Positions 11,885 to 22,960 of a stretch of 64,000 nucleotides of DNA are shown here, piece after piece. The stretch's first letter is position 1, and each line of letters begins with the position of its first letter. The position numbers and the translations under genes were made by a program. The stretch spans positions 186,001 through 250,000 of the forward strand of contig JAVXUO010000939.1 in NCBI GenBank assembly GCA_033065855.1. Reading direction: 5' to 3'. This stretch comes from Escallonia rubra. Its lineage: Eukaryota; Streptophyta; Magnoliopsida; Escalloniales; Escalloniaceae. A model generated the notes under the pieces. The model ran no database searches, was not told the DNA's origin, and saw only the letters and a list, made by a program, of their open reading frames with translations.

Positions 11885-14800
11885 TGTAATATCCCGAACT
11901 TTGAGAACCGGTTAAAGTAACCATCTGGGCTCCGAAAAATAAACGGGCGTTAAATTTGAGCAATGCTCTAGTATTGGTAGTGTGTAGGAGCTTAAAATAT
12001 TTTTGGGACAAAAAGTAATTTTTGAAATTCTGGAGGCATTTGTGCAATTTTATAAAATATATTTAGAAGCAATTTTTTTAGATGGTGCCACCTCCTACTA
12101 GCTTAATTAGGTGACTAAGCTAGGTTAAATGATTTAATAGTGGGTAGATAAGGGAGTCTCGGGTGAGAGGAAAAAATAAAGAAAAAGAAGAGAGAAGTAG
12201 ACCAAAGCAGAAGTGAAGAACAAAAAGGGAAAGGAGAGAGTTGCCATTTCGGGAAAGAAAGAAATCAAGAGAAAAAAAAAAGAGAAGAAAGAAGAAGAAA
12301 ACAGAACAGAGAAGAAGGCAGCAAAACAGAGAAAGGAAAAAAAAAACGTGAAGAAGGAACAGAGGGGGAAATCTCGGGCAACTTTTCTCAAGGTAATTCT
12401 TGATCAGTGTTAAAATTTAGTTGTATGTCAATTTGGGTGTAGTCTCAACTCTCTGTGTATGTGGGTATCGAGTGTGAGAAAATAAGTGAGGAAGAACACA
12501 CGGTTTGTGCGACTGTGTGCTTTGAATTACGGCTTGAATTCACGTTAGAAGAGTGTGAATGGTATGTGTACTACGTATATTAGGGAGTAATCTGTGATTT
12601 TAGTGTGTGTTTCGGTATAAGGTGCGTGTGTTCTTGACTGTGCAGGTGTGGGTGTGTGTGTTCCGTATAACTGTGTGAAGTGTGTGTGTTTGATGAGAAT
12701 ATACATGTGTAATGAGTGGAGGTCTAAGGTAGTATGATGCTTTCCTAATGCTTTGGAGTGGGTTGGACATGAATTAGGGTGAATTCATGAGTGGTATAGT
12801 AGGGAGTGAGTGAACAAGTGTTCATGTGTGTGTGTTCATCATTCGGGTAAAGTGGTGGGGGAATGATTTTGGGTTCAATTGTGTTAATGTGTGTGTTAAG
12901 TAAACATATGTAGGTATTTTGGTGGGTTAGTAATGGTTTCTTGGATTGGTGTGTGATTCTGGGGGTTGTATGTATGAAGTGGGTCTCGGCAGAACAAGGA
13001 AGAAGATAGTATGTGCAGCTGAGGTGCTTTAGTGTGTGTTTTAATCCAAAATAGTAACTGTTTTTGTCGCTAAAAAGGGGATATTATTTAGGCAGTTTTT
13101 TTCACGAATTTCTAAAAATAATTAGGGTCATAATTAGACAAAGTGTGAAACAGTAACCCCCGATATTTTTACGAGACCTATGCTCCGGAATTTTTTGGAA
13201 ATTTTCGGTATCTGCGAAGAGCGCTAAATTGACGTACCGATTAACGAAATATATCAAATTATTTACCATAGTAAACCAAGCTATTTTGATCTGAAAATTT
13301 TAGGAAAATATTATTTTACTGATATGATTCATATTCTAAAATCTCGAGTCATTCTGAAGCTGATAGACACTTATCGCGAAACTGATCTTTTAGCGCTCGG
13401 TCCGGACACCGGTTCGGGATTTTCGGATGAAAATTCTCCAAGATACTTTCTAGGCCATAAATGATATCAGGATACTTAAAATAAAATTTTAAGATGTTTT
13501 TGGGATTTTTTCGGTGCCGGAAACCCCTAGGGGCATTTTGGTAATTTGACCTAAGAAAGGTATTTTTGCATAAATTCACATATGGGAGGCTTATTTTAGT
13601 GATTCTACTTATGGGAAGGCCGTTTGGGTGCTTTAAGTCTGAGAGGGGCTTGGTAATTTTACACTTTAGGGGCATTTTGGTAATTGTACATACGCGGTGA
13701 GACAGGTTCATTTTAGGAGCATGTGTGAGTCTGTATTAAGTTATAATATTGTAATGCAGGCTGTATTCTGACGATTTAATTATTCCGTTTAGGTTAAAGT
13801 TAAAGACTTTCTGGTTAGAATAATTTATCTACGGATCCAGGTAAGGGATTATATCTGAACCCTGGGTAAGGACTTTTGTCCGAACCCTTATTTGATAACT
13901 CGTATTTGTAAGTACTCCTTGAATTACTTACGATTAATGTCGAACTCTGAAGTATGCATTGATATCAGTATGTTCTTGTCCAGAAAACCCTAATATTGAA
14001 CCTGGATCGATTATTTGGAAATCTTTTGATGCTCGCATGTTATTGTGTGCTGAGCAGATTTGACAATTGTCTGTATCCGTTCTTCCGGATTGTTGTGCTT
14101 AAAACTCGATAATTATTCGTAATCATTTTTGTTGTTTATCTATGATTTTTCTTCTGAAAATTCTGATTTCTTCTGAAAATTCCGAATGTTGACTTTTGTC
14201 AGTATGATTATTGTTATTGGAATCTGAATTGATTTCAGTGATTGAGCTTATGTTAATGCTCATTGATATTGTTGATTTTTCTATGTTGACCTGAGTTATA
14301 CGTTCTGTTCTGTTCTGAGGCAGGCGTTATAAGGCTGGTCTGAATCCTGCATGGAATGCAGGCTAGTACCCAAGTGGACTAGTAATTATTCTGGTACATC
14401 ATGCATGTGTACACTTCTGTGCTTTGCCGGAATGGCATTGCAATCACCCAGGATCAACGTTGATTTTTGATTTTATCTGCTCTGTATACTGCCATGATTG
14501 TTGCGGAAATGTCTGAAAAGTATTATCTGCAATGATTTGTGTTTATGTTGAAACCCTTTGGAAAAAAAAAATCTTCATTGTATTTTGGAAATGATGACTC
14601 TGGAAATGATCTGTTATTGATTGTTTTGGAACCCGTCGTGATTGTATTTGGCGATTTTGGTATCTTATTTCTGATGAATTTTTTATCCTATTTGAAAATC
14701 ATTGAGTTGTGACCGTTTGAATTATTCTAGAAATCTTCGTCAGTTGAATTCTCGGAATCGTCTTGTAATCCTTTTGTTGGTCCTTGTACGAACTTACTGA

Positions 14801-15161
14801 GCTCTTAAAAGCTCACCCTTCGTTTGACTCCCTTCTGCAGGTGATGATCAGTAGTAGATTGTTCGGGAATGGGTTAGAGACTGAGTGAGATTCCGATGAG
14901 CCCATCACTACGGTATAGTAAGACCCCTGCGTGGGTCGGTGCTGTTATTTGATCTTAGAAAATTTGAAATGCGAAGAACCTAAGCTGTAATAGTTTAAGC
15001 TAAGAAATTGTGATCCATTATTTTGAGTAATCTGAGTTGATGCTGAATTAGATGATTTGGAATGTGTTAGTGAACATGTCTGACAGGTTTGATGTGATCT
15101 AGTAGGTTAACGACCCGGGAGTTCGGGGCGACGGAGCTTCGGATTTTCGGGGGATGTTACA
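11885..15161 (+). mobile_element. Solo LTR (3.3 kb), gypsy type, perfect 5-bp TSD
   Basis: Begins TGTAATATCCCGAACTTTG and ends TTCGGGGGATGTTACA, with ATCAT duplicated at 11880-11884 and 15162-15166. The interior is non-coding: a purine-rich block (12165-12380), a GT-rich block (12480-12900), and the conserved 3' block 'ACTTACTGAGC..AAAAGCTCACCC...CTGCAGGTGATGATCAG' (14785-14850). The GTTATAAGGCTGGTCTG segment near 14330 is matched at 55370 in the LTR at 52173. The long size and the TGTAAC/GTTACA ends fit LTRs of the Tekay/Del chromovirus group (inference). The lysine/glutamate-rich ORFs at 12134-12413 are low-complexity artefacts. Confidence 0.85.
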
Positions 15162-15458
15162 ATCATAGAGCTCAAGACGGATTCTTCGGACATGGTTGGG
15201 TGCGATAGAACAGCCTGAACATCATTGGTGTTTTACCCCTGACAGAGTTGAATCGGGAGTCTTTCTTGATGCATTGGACTCGAAGAGGAAATTCTCCTTG
15301 AGTGAGGATTCCCCTTGTGAACTTGCTTGAGCTTTGGCTTTTGCCTGGCTACGAGTCGCCACGCCCATACTTGGAGCCCTGAAACTGAGATCAGATGGAA
15401 CTTTCGAGTCGGTTAGCTTAGAGCGAGTTATCTTTGAGGCGTCCATCTTCAGAGCCAT
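15162..15458 (-). pseudogene. Ty3/gypsy gag remnant, N-terminus
   Basis: The ATG at 15458 opens MALKMDASKITRSKL, followed by GVATRSQAKAKAQASSQGESS, a start typical of plant gypsy gag proteins. A frameshift near 15240 gives an early stop at 15222. In the shifted frame the protein continues to the insertion point of the LTR at 15161 and resumes at 11884. I chose this ATG because it follows the leader and the likely primer-binding site. Confidence 0.7.
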
Positions 15459-15551
15459 TGAATCAGCAAATTTAAGATTTCTTTTTTTCTTCTTGTTGAT
15501 AAAGAGAAGAGATGAGAGGGAGAGAAGGTCCCACCGGGTGTGCCATAAATT

Positions 15552-16022
15552 TGTACATATTAATTTTAAGAATAAAGATAAAATAGAAAAGTTAGCGACA
15601 AATGAAGTTTGTATTGATCTGAAAAGCGAGTACGATTCTCTAAATATATCTTTATACAAAGAAACGACTCTCTGATTCTTCTCTTGAATGGCACTTGACT
15701 GAAGACTTGATAACTTGCTTCCGGATCAAAAGGCGAATTTGACTGGGTTCGTTAGAACACTCAATGAATTTCGCGACGAACGGCTTGAATGTCTGAACTT
15801 GAATAATTTATCCTCCAACTTGAAGAATTTGTGTCTTCAGGTTGACAAAGCTCTGGCTTGGGAAAGTAAACTCTAGTCGGCTAACTTGGAAGACTTATGT
15901 CCACCCCTTAAGGCCATCCAATATATATAGGGGTGAACCGGAGTGTTCCTATAGAATTGCACCCCTTTGATGATAATCTCTTAATTTTGTGAAGAGCTAA
16001 ATATCATATTTAGTGTACAACA
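15552..16022 (-). mobile_element. Probable 5' LTR and leader of the gypsy remnant
   Basis: On the minus strand a segment bounded by TGTTGTACACTAAATA and ..ATATGTACA is followed after six bases by TGGCACACCCGG (15534-15545), which is placed and begins like a tRNA primer-binding site, and then by the gag start. A TATA-like CTATATATAT lies at about 15927-15936. The matching 3' LTR was not found, so the limits are inferred from TG...CA ends only. Confidence 0.45.
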
Positions 16023-17246
16023 CACGTGGCAAAAATTTTATTCGACCACACAGTGTACATGTGTCAACTTCCTATTTGTCATTGAACATTTATTTTAATG
16101 ATGTATAAATGACACGTATCAATCTATAGTTTACACAAAATTTACCCTTCTACACTTCACTATTGTTATAATAATATTCAGACGAGCTAGTATGAGAAGA
16201 CACATTTTTCATCTTTTAAAAAACATAAAACCAAGATAATGAAAATGGCAACCAAACAGAGTTAGCTTTCCTACAACAAAGATTACAGTCCTTTACCTTT
16301 AACTTCAGCCTTCAAAGTTGCCTTAGCTTACCATGGTAAGCTTGGAATTCTCACACCAAAAACACTCGAAACTTGGCTACTAATAAGAAATAGAAAGGTA
16401 TCATGAACCCCTGAAATGACAAGACCAACAATTCCTAGCCTCATTCATGTAAAGCTTGGAAGCCATCACCATTCATAGTTTATTTACGGATACTAATTAT
16501 GGGAGAAGATATGGGTAGATAGTCACATCACTAAAGCACTCGTGATATTAAGTTTGAATTGCTCACCATGGCTTCCATTTGTTCCTAGACATCCATCAAT
16601 CTTCTATCCAATTATTGTTGTCATGGCAGCAATTGTCTGTACGACGTTGTCAAGGACAGTGGATGGCTATGGTTCCGGGCCTTGTCTCACCAAGCCAAGA
16701 TTACATCATATTCTTGATCCTACCCTTGTCCTGTCTTTGATTGATTTTGATTACTCTCTCTTAACGTGTTATAAAATTTGGCATAAACACACTGTTATAC
16801 CTAATGATAAACAATGGCACTTCCATTAATTTGTTTATTATATTGATTTCGAGCAAAAACCTGTGGGTCATTGCTATTGGTATTTTTGGTGCAGTGAATG
16901 ATGCACGGTGTGTAATCATATTTATTGTAGTACATACAGAATGTCATTAGCAATAGTTTAATTATCAATATAATTATCTACTGAGAAACTTCATCGCGAA
17001 AAACTTTTAGTTGCATGTACGTGTGCATCTATTGCATCCGTTTGGGAAGAGTTGCGCTTTAGAAAGTACGCGCCAGTGATGGATATGAACAACAAACCTT
17101 TAATAGTTTTTTGGAAAAGATTTCTAAGAAACTTCTCATACTCATTTTTTTTTAATAATTATTACTCATATAAAGACTAATAAAAAGGTTGAAGGTTGCC
17201 AAGGATATGACTGTTGGTTATTCATCTACAAATAAATGATTTCATT
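16023..17246. other. Intergenic, no supported gene
   Basis: AT-rich DNA. A 95-codon plus-strand ORF at 16542-16829 starts MILSLNCSPW and resembles nothing I recognise. It has no visible intron signals or neighbours that would support it. Confidence 0.4.
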
Positions 17247-17640
17247 TGTTGAGATATATAAACCCCACAACGGGTATCAATCTCACATGAGATAAATAAT
17301 CAATGACATTTCGATATATAATCTTTTTAGGCATTTCAAAACTAATCATAAACAATTGGTTTTGAGATGGATGTTTTTACATGGTATAAAAGCTAGTCGA
17401 TTCAGACCCAGCAGACAATTCAATTAGTTCATCACCATCACCTAGTCAATTTTCTTCGGGTGCAAAGCCAACTAAAAAATTAGGCGGGCCACGCGTGAGG
17501 GGGTGTATCGAGAGATATAACCTCCACAACCGATATCAATCCCACATTGAGTAAATAATCAATATCATTTCAATGTATAAGTCTTGATGGTCTGTCCCCT
17601 TATAAGCAATTGATATTAAGATGGAAAAATATCGATATGT
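17247..17640 (+). mobile_element. TRIM-like miniature LTR retrotransposon
   Basis: Two related 130-bp segments, 17247-17381 (TGTTGAGATATATAAACCCC...TTTTTACA) and 17504 to about 17640 (TGTATCGAGAGATATAACC...), flank a short middle. Directly after the first is TGGTATAAAAGC, a decayed version of the initiator-Met primer site TGGTATCAGAGC. Directly before the second is the purine tract GTGAGGGGG. No coding capacity. The order LTR-PBS-PPT-LTR in about 390 bp defines a TRIM. The right boundary and target duplication are unclear. Confidence 0.75.
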
Positions 17641-18780
17641 CCAATACGACAAGTGAAAAGTGTCATCAACGCAGCCGCAATAAGATCACAAAATCTATCA
17701 AAGCAATATTTCGCCGTTGAATCTTCTAAAAAGTAAACCTTCATTATCCATCACCTTCCACTCAGATTTTGGACAAGGCATTCCCACGTAGGATTGTTCA
17801 TGATAGTACTTGTCACAAAATTGACTGAAACTTGGATGCCTCTTTCGTCACTCCATATGTTATGCGAATAACAAGATTTCAACATAAATAAAAGGGCTAA
17901 TTTATGGACTCTAACAATATCATTCAGCCATTTTCTTTCTCTTGTTTTCGGTTCTTTCCGGTCCAAAGCAAGATTATGAGAAGTCGTCGGTGCAAGGTCC
18001 CAAAGTATTTCTTGCCCCACAAATTTGAAAAAGAAAGTGAAGTTCATGTGCCAATTTACGTCACCATGATTGCAACAAACTCATTATTGTGGAAGAGGTG
18101 TCCATGTCATTTCTACTTAGGAATTGATTGGGATGTGATATACAAGACCTATAACATAAAAATACTTTCACTTATTAGGTAAACTAATGTACCGTCGCAT
18201 TAGTATTGATTAGGATGTGAAATATAGGTCCCTATTATTAGAATCGTTGGTATGATTTGATAAAAGAAATGATTAAGAAAGACAGAGAGTTATTACACTA
18301 TATATATATCCAGTTAAATTATAAAATTGTTTCAAATATTTTCCAATTAAATAGAGTGGATTGGAATGGCAATACGAGCTTTCCAAATATCCAAGTATTC
18401 ACATATTTTAGACTTCGCAGTGGTATTCTCTTTCGTTCTTGAAAATGCTTAATCTACATGTTACATATTTTGCTAACACAAGATTAAATTTTCATAATTT
18501 AATTATGAGAATAAATGGCTGGATGTCATGTGTTCGACTATTCCTATATGTACGAAAGAATCTAATCTAATTTAATAAATGTCATCGCGCTTTTATGCGA
18601 TTGATAATTATTTTACGATCGTTTACGAATGGAGCTAAATATGTGGGGCATGTGGCTCTGTACGGCCGACGGTGCACATCTAGCCCGGCGCCAACCGGTG
18701 GTGGGTGGATGCCAGTGCAACTCGAACTCAACAACTCACTCCCCAACTCGCCACGACTCGTACTGAGCTAACTACGAAAT
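17641..18780. other. Intergenic / promoter-side DNA of the methyltransferase gene
   Basis: No recognisable gene. A 98-codon minus-strand ORF (17751-18047) and overlapping plus-strand ORFs have no familiar motifs. The last few hundred bases become less AT-rich (about 18650-18780) ahead of the methyltransferase leader. No TATA box or start site could be fixed. Confidence 0.4.
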
Positions 18781-19003
18781 TAATTGCAGCACTTTCCTCC
18801 ACTCAAACACCGACACGTGCACACTAACCGACAACGACAGGAAGTTTCGTACACTCCGACGATCCCTCCCTCCTCCTTCTTAACGTCACTTTTGCTTCAC
18901 ACTCTCCATCCACACTCTCACTTTTCCTTTTGTTTCAGATCTAGCAAAAAATCACCCACACACACACCATTTGTAGAGCTTAAATTGGTATTGCATACCG
19001 GTA

Positions 19004-19031
19004 ATGTAGAGGGTTGGGTTCAGTTATGTAG
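19004..19031 (+). promoter_or_regulatory. Two minimal ATG-TAG uORFs in leader
   Basis: ATGTAG occurs at 19004-19009 and again at 19026-19031, just 5' of the conserved-type uORF at 19046. A start codon followed at once by a stop can stall or discourage scanning ribosomes, as known for AUG-stop elements in other plant leaders. Function here requires that transcription starts upstream of 19004, which the sequence alone does not prove. Confidence 0.5.
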
Positions 19032-19045
19032 TTTGTGTGTGCAAG

Positions 19046-19171
19046 ATGGTTCCCCAGTGGTACGAGCCGATGACCAGGAGGGCTCCAAGGAAGGTCTGGT
19101 TAGGGTGCCAAAGCTCAATGGTATTACTCGTGGGTGGAAATCACACCTCATCCAGGTTTTGCACTCGCTAA
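19046..19171 (+). CDS. Conserved-type peptide uORF (41 aa) of methyltransferase gene
   Basis: A 41-codon ORF opens MVPQWYEPMTRRAPRKVWLG and ends in SSRFCTR, 168 bases upstream of the main ATG and in the same frame as it but closed by TAA. The compact basic/aromatic sequence directly upstream of this methyltransferase family matches what I recall of the conserved-peptide uORFs annotated for the Arabidopsis relatives At3g53400 and At5g03190 (CPuORF46/47). Such peptides usually lower translation of the main ORF by stalling the ribosome, sometimes in response to a metabolite. Seen here: ORF, spacing and the neighbouring family. Recalled: conservation. Inferred: translational control. An intron between the uORF and the main ATG was not excluded. 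Confidence 0.7.
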   Translation: MVPQWYEPMTRRAPRKVWLGCQSSMVLLVGGNHTSSRFCTR

Positions 19172-19339
19172 ATCACTTCCCGTTCCAGCTTGTTTAATTC
19201 CAATTTCACTCTTTTGTTTTGATTTTTCTTGAAAAGATCAAGATTAACGGTTAAAAGTTGCAAACCCGTTACATCGGACTAGATCTGGTACTCGAAAACG
19301 CCTGAAAATCGATCGAGTTGCGCTGTTTGAGCTTGACAA

Positions 19340-20740
19340 ATGGATTATAAGGCTGTGAGATGGCAGATCCTACGTGGGTCATTGGCCAAGCGTTTGATTC
19401 TGAAAGCTTTCTTGTTCACGTTGGCTATGTTGGTGATATCCTTCGTCCGCATCGCCAACGATGTTCGTACGGTGGAGCCACGGATGTTGGATTTGGACTT
19501 TGATGAGTGCCCATTGAATTTTGGCTCAATCCCGTATCTGAACTTTACTGGGTTTTTTAAACCCGTGTCTGCTCTGGCGTATCCGCTCTTGGGATTGATT
19601 ATGTCGCCACCGTGCAAGGAGAGCGAGAATCTGACTATGAATGTGTTTAAGGAGCTGATGGAGAAGGATTTGTTGGATTCTGGTGCAAGAGCTTTGTGTG
19701 TTGGGGAGGGGTCGGCTTCGGCCGTGTCGGCATTGGGAGAATTGGGATTCTCTAACGCTTTTGGCGTTGAGAGGCACCCGTTTTTCTCCCTCCTTCAGAA
19801 ACGCTTCGTGTATGAGCTTGACTTTAAGGACAATTATTTCGACTTTGCGTTCTCTAGAGCTCTAGATAAGGTTTCCGTTCCAGCTCTACTTGTGTTAGAG
19901 ATTGAGCGCGTCTTGCGCCCTGGTGGCACTGGCGCTATGCTTGTGGACGGTCCTAATTACTACTCAGGCAGCTTGGTAAGATCTGCCACCCCGGTCTCAT
20001 CGTTCTTAAAAAGTTCTAATGTTGTGCATGTCTGCGGTATTGGCTCATTTACTCTTGTGATTTTCAAAAAAAGATTCGATGGTTTCGGTTTCTTTGAGCA
20101 TTATCGGCTTCCTGATGAGTGCCCTTCGGTTGCAAACAATAGGCCCTACAGGAAGTACATTGAGCCTCTTGTTGATGAAAAGGCAGGTCAGCTTGAAACA
20201 GAAATTTCCTACTTACCGAGATTCATGAATATTTCCTCCAGAAACAGGTTGATTTATATTAATGTGGGTGCAGGGGAACTGGTGAACTCTAGCATTACAA
20301 AAACCTTCCAGCCCAATTATCCTATTCGACCTCAAGCTTTCGATGTTTATATCGTTGATCACAACACTTCTATTCTCACTTCATATTTGAAACCTGGTAT
20401 TACCTTTGTTTATCATCCTGGCCTTGTTGGAGATGAGCCTGCTTCCAATCTTGTCCCTGATGAATATCTGATTGCACCACTGGATGAAGGGGGGTTTGAT
20501 TTTATTCGCTGGTTTAAAGAGACTGTTGGAGATGGTGGCTTTGTGGTCCTTATGATGAATGCCAGAGTGCCGGAGTTGAAGATTCTCTTTGAATTATTCG
20601 AAACGGGAGCAATATGCCGTGTTGATGAACTCTTCCTCCGCTGCTCAGACAGTGTGGATTGTGGAAGTGCTGTGTGTGGAGACTGCATGAGCCTTTTCAA
20701 GAGTCTCAGAAATGGTGGTGTATTCATCCATCAATGGTGA
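19340..20740 (+). CDS. Membrane-anchored SAM-dependent methyltransferase-like protein
   Basis: A single uninterrupted 466-aa ORF. Residues 20-36 form one hydrophobic segment after a basic N-terminus, so a type II membrane anchor (Golgi or other endomembrane) is likely. Residues 115-203 look like a methyltransferase type 11 fold: motif I ALCVGEGSASAVSALGELG with the acidic end FGVE near 144, then FDFAFSRALD (167-176), then IERVLRPGGTGAMLVDGP (188-205). The C-terminal half (about 260-466) is family-specific, with a cysteine cluster DCGSAVCGDC near the end and final IHQW. The closest family I recall is Arabidopsis At3g53400/At5g03190, whose substrate is unknown to me. The start is the first ATG after the uORF cluster and gives the anchor. 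The gene looks intact and intronless in its coding part, with an upstream leader suggesting translational repression. Confidence 0.9.
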   Translation: MDYKAVRWQILRGSLAKRLILKAFLFTLAMLVISFVRIANDVRTVEPRMLDLDFDECPLNFGSIPYLNFTGFFKPVSALAYPLLGLIMSPPCKESENLTMNVFKELMEKDLLDSGARALCVGEGSASAVSALGELGFSNAFGVERHPFFSLLQKRFVYELDFKDNYFDFAFSRALDKVSVPALLVLEIERVLRPGGTGAMLVDGPNYYSGSLVRSATPVSSFLKSSNVVHVCGIGSFTLVIFKKRFDGFGFFEHYRLPDECPSVANNRPYRKYIEPLVDEKAGQLETEISYLPRFMNISSRNRLIYINVGAGELVNSSITKTFQPNYPIRPQAFDVYIVDHNTSILTSYLKPGITFVYHPGLVGDEPASNLVPDEYLIAPLDEGGFDFIRWFKETVGDGGFVVLMMNARVPELKILFELFETGAICRVDELFLRCSDSVDCGSAVCGDCMSLFKSLRNGGVFIHQW

Positions 20741-20950
20741 ATGCCTCTGCCAAGTGAGGCCATTTCGTATCTGATTTCACTTTTATGCTTTTGTTCGTGA
20801 ATAAATTGAGGTGATAGTAGATTGAACATCTAATCTATGGTTGCACCTCTGTGGAACTCTATTTTATGTTGCTTCATGCTCGGACATGTTTGGTTTAAGT
20901 TCCTCATCTATATTGAGGAGGGAAGTCCTTTATGCTATATATTTTAAATT
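20741..20950 (+). other. Probable 3' UTR of the methyltransferase gene
   Basis: The 200 bases after the stop are T-rich with AATAAA-like words (GAATAAAT near 20798), ordinary for a plant 3' UTR. The exact polyadenylation site is not determinable. Confidence 0.4.
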
Positions 20951-20959
20951 AAGCAGGCG

Positions 20960-22300
20960 GCTATTACTTTGTGGGGCTTGTGTGTGATTTTTCTTGCTTT
21001 ACTTGTTTCATCGTGCTCTACTGAGAGGAATGCCTTGAATAATAAATTCCGAGAAAAGAACAGGATTGTAAAATCCTACTATAATTTTCCAAGGAATATG
21101 AATCAGATGAACCTGAGAGCGACGCTAGCGAAGAAAGATTGGGGGTCCCATCAGTTGGGACCCACCTCGCTGGTCAAATTGGAAGCCACGGCTAACTCCA
21201 GTATAGGTAGAAGTGTTGGGTACTCTCCAATAAGGGCGGAAAGAATGGCCAAACTATAATCTTCCAAAAAAGGGGGTCGGCTACTAAGTTAAATGAGGGT
21301 GATGGCCGAGATCACGCTGTCTTCTCAAATATTCGATTTCTCTTATGTACGCCGGGAAAAATCAGTAAAAGCTCACTCAAAAGGTATCCATCTTCGTTGT
21401 TCAGTAGACGGACCGGCGCGGCACCCGAAGGTAGAAAAGTGGACCAGCATAGCAAAGCGGAAATGGTTCTAGGCTGATTTGGCCTAGAACCGTTTCCGGA
21501 GTTTACCTTTACCTTCTCTCTTTCCTATGAAAGTGGGAATGTAAGGAATGCACCAGCTTCTGCACCGATCCTCTGCCGACAGAAAATCGCACTTATCTCC
21601 CTTCAATGGAGAGTAAAGAAGTTGCTGAAAGAAGAGTTACTCGACGCAGATAGCTCCAGTGGCCCCTTCTTCTCCCCCTAGGTCCCTACTAATTTTAGTT
21701 AACTGCCGGATCTCAAGCCAGCATGCCATCTCACACCCTTGCTGATCCAATGCCAAGAAATAACACTTTTGTCACTCGATCGAAGACGAAAGCGCAGTCA
21801 CGAGGATATCACTCCCCCTTTAATCCTCACCTCCAGGCAGTTGATCCATTTGTGGTATAGTAGTTCCAGATCCAACTTCTAAAGGAGGCTGCTGCTTCAG
21901 CTTCACGTTTGGGGATAGAATTTTGTCTAGGCATCTAAGTTCAATCCGGGACTGTTAGAATCAGATAGTGATTTACTTACTGTTATCTTGGTAAGCAATC
22001 CCCCGCCTACAAATCGGTAGGAGGGACTCATCAGCCCGCTAGAGGAAGCTATATTTGCTTTTTTGGGGTCGGCTGGATGTATCAATAGACCATTCCTTGT
22101 GAGAAAGTCACCAATAGATCAGGATTTCCAATATCTTAAAAGAATAGGTTTCGCTCGAGAAGTCAAGGAAATTTTTTTATTGCGTTCTGTTGGGCAAAAG
22201 AAGTCATCTCCTAGGTAGAGGTGCCTTGCACGAAACTCACTCTTCTAAAACCTGAAATGGGGAAGGAGAAAGAAAGGAAGGACTACCTATTGGATTGATT
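20960..22300. other. Organelle-like (probably mitochondrial) DNA insertion
   Basis: The composition changes from AT-rich nuclear spacer to a balanced, low-repeat style typical of plant mitochondrial intergenic DNA, e.g. around 21140-21260 (GGGGGTCCCATCAGTTGGG), 21410-21700 and 22010-22080. It includes a strong hairpin, CGGAAATGGTTCTAGGC at 21458-21474 paired with 21482-21498 (16 of 17 pairs). Short ORFs such as 20969-21259 and 22335-22538 (C-terminal hydrophobic run TTALILIFLVF) were not assigned to any mitochondrial gene. The call rests on style only; edges are approximate. Confidence 0.45.
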
Positions 22301-22960
22301 ACTTTATCACCCCATTTTCTCCCTTGTTCATATAGTGGTTTTGAGGATGGATTCCTGCATGCATTTCATCGATAATAATCAAATTAAGAGGGGGGAATCG
22401 CTACTTATGGAAGACGCTGCAAGGGGATATGAAGTTGATGCGTTAAGTCCAATTAGGATTCATGCATCAATCTCATACGTCTTCCTCATTGGAATATCCA
22501 CGACTACCGCTCTCATTCTGATCTTTCTAGTTTTTTAGTTTGGAGTGAGAGTGTACCTTCCTTACTGAATCACCTGATGTTAAGAGGCAGCTTTCCCGTT
22601 TTGCCTCTCACTTTTTCAGGAAACTTGTTTGTTCCCAGTTTTTCCTTTTCAAAAGTTAGGTATGGGTTTCATCTGGTAGACTTTTGGTGTGGGTTTCTCG
22701 GAACGATTACAACGGCGTTGAATTGTTGATGTTTTCCATTTGTACTGTCAGTTGTCTTTCATTTTGTTGCCTCGTTTGTAGTCTCAAAACAAGAAGGAAG
22801 GAAAGGCATAGGTGAAGAGACAACGAGCTTGTTAAAAGTTTAGTTGATGAATTGAAAATTTAATGGGCACAGAAACCCCATTTACTAGATTGACTTGCAT
22901 ACGTCGTATGCTAATACGTACAAAAGCGAACCGAGTAGCACCCTACTAGCAATGATCTCA

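Noticed and set aside
12134..12413. Lysine/glutamate-rich and phenylalanine/serine-rich ORFs
   Set aside because: Both strands of a purine-rich block inside a solo LTR.
19345..19777. Minus-strand ORFs over the methyltransferase gene
   Set aside because: Shadow frames of the clear plus-strand coding sequence.
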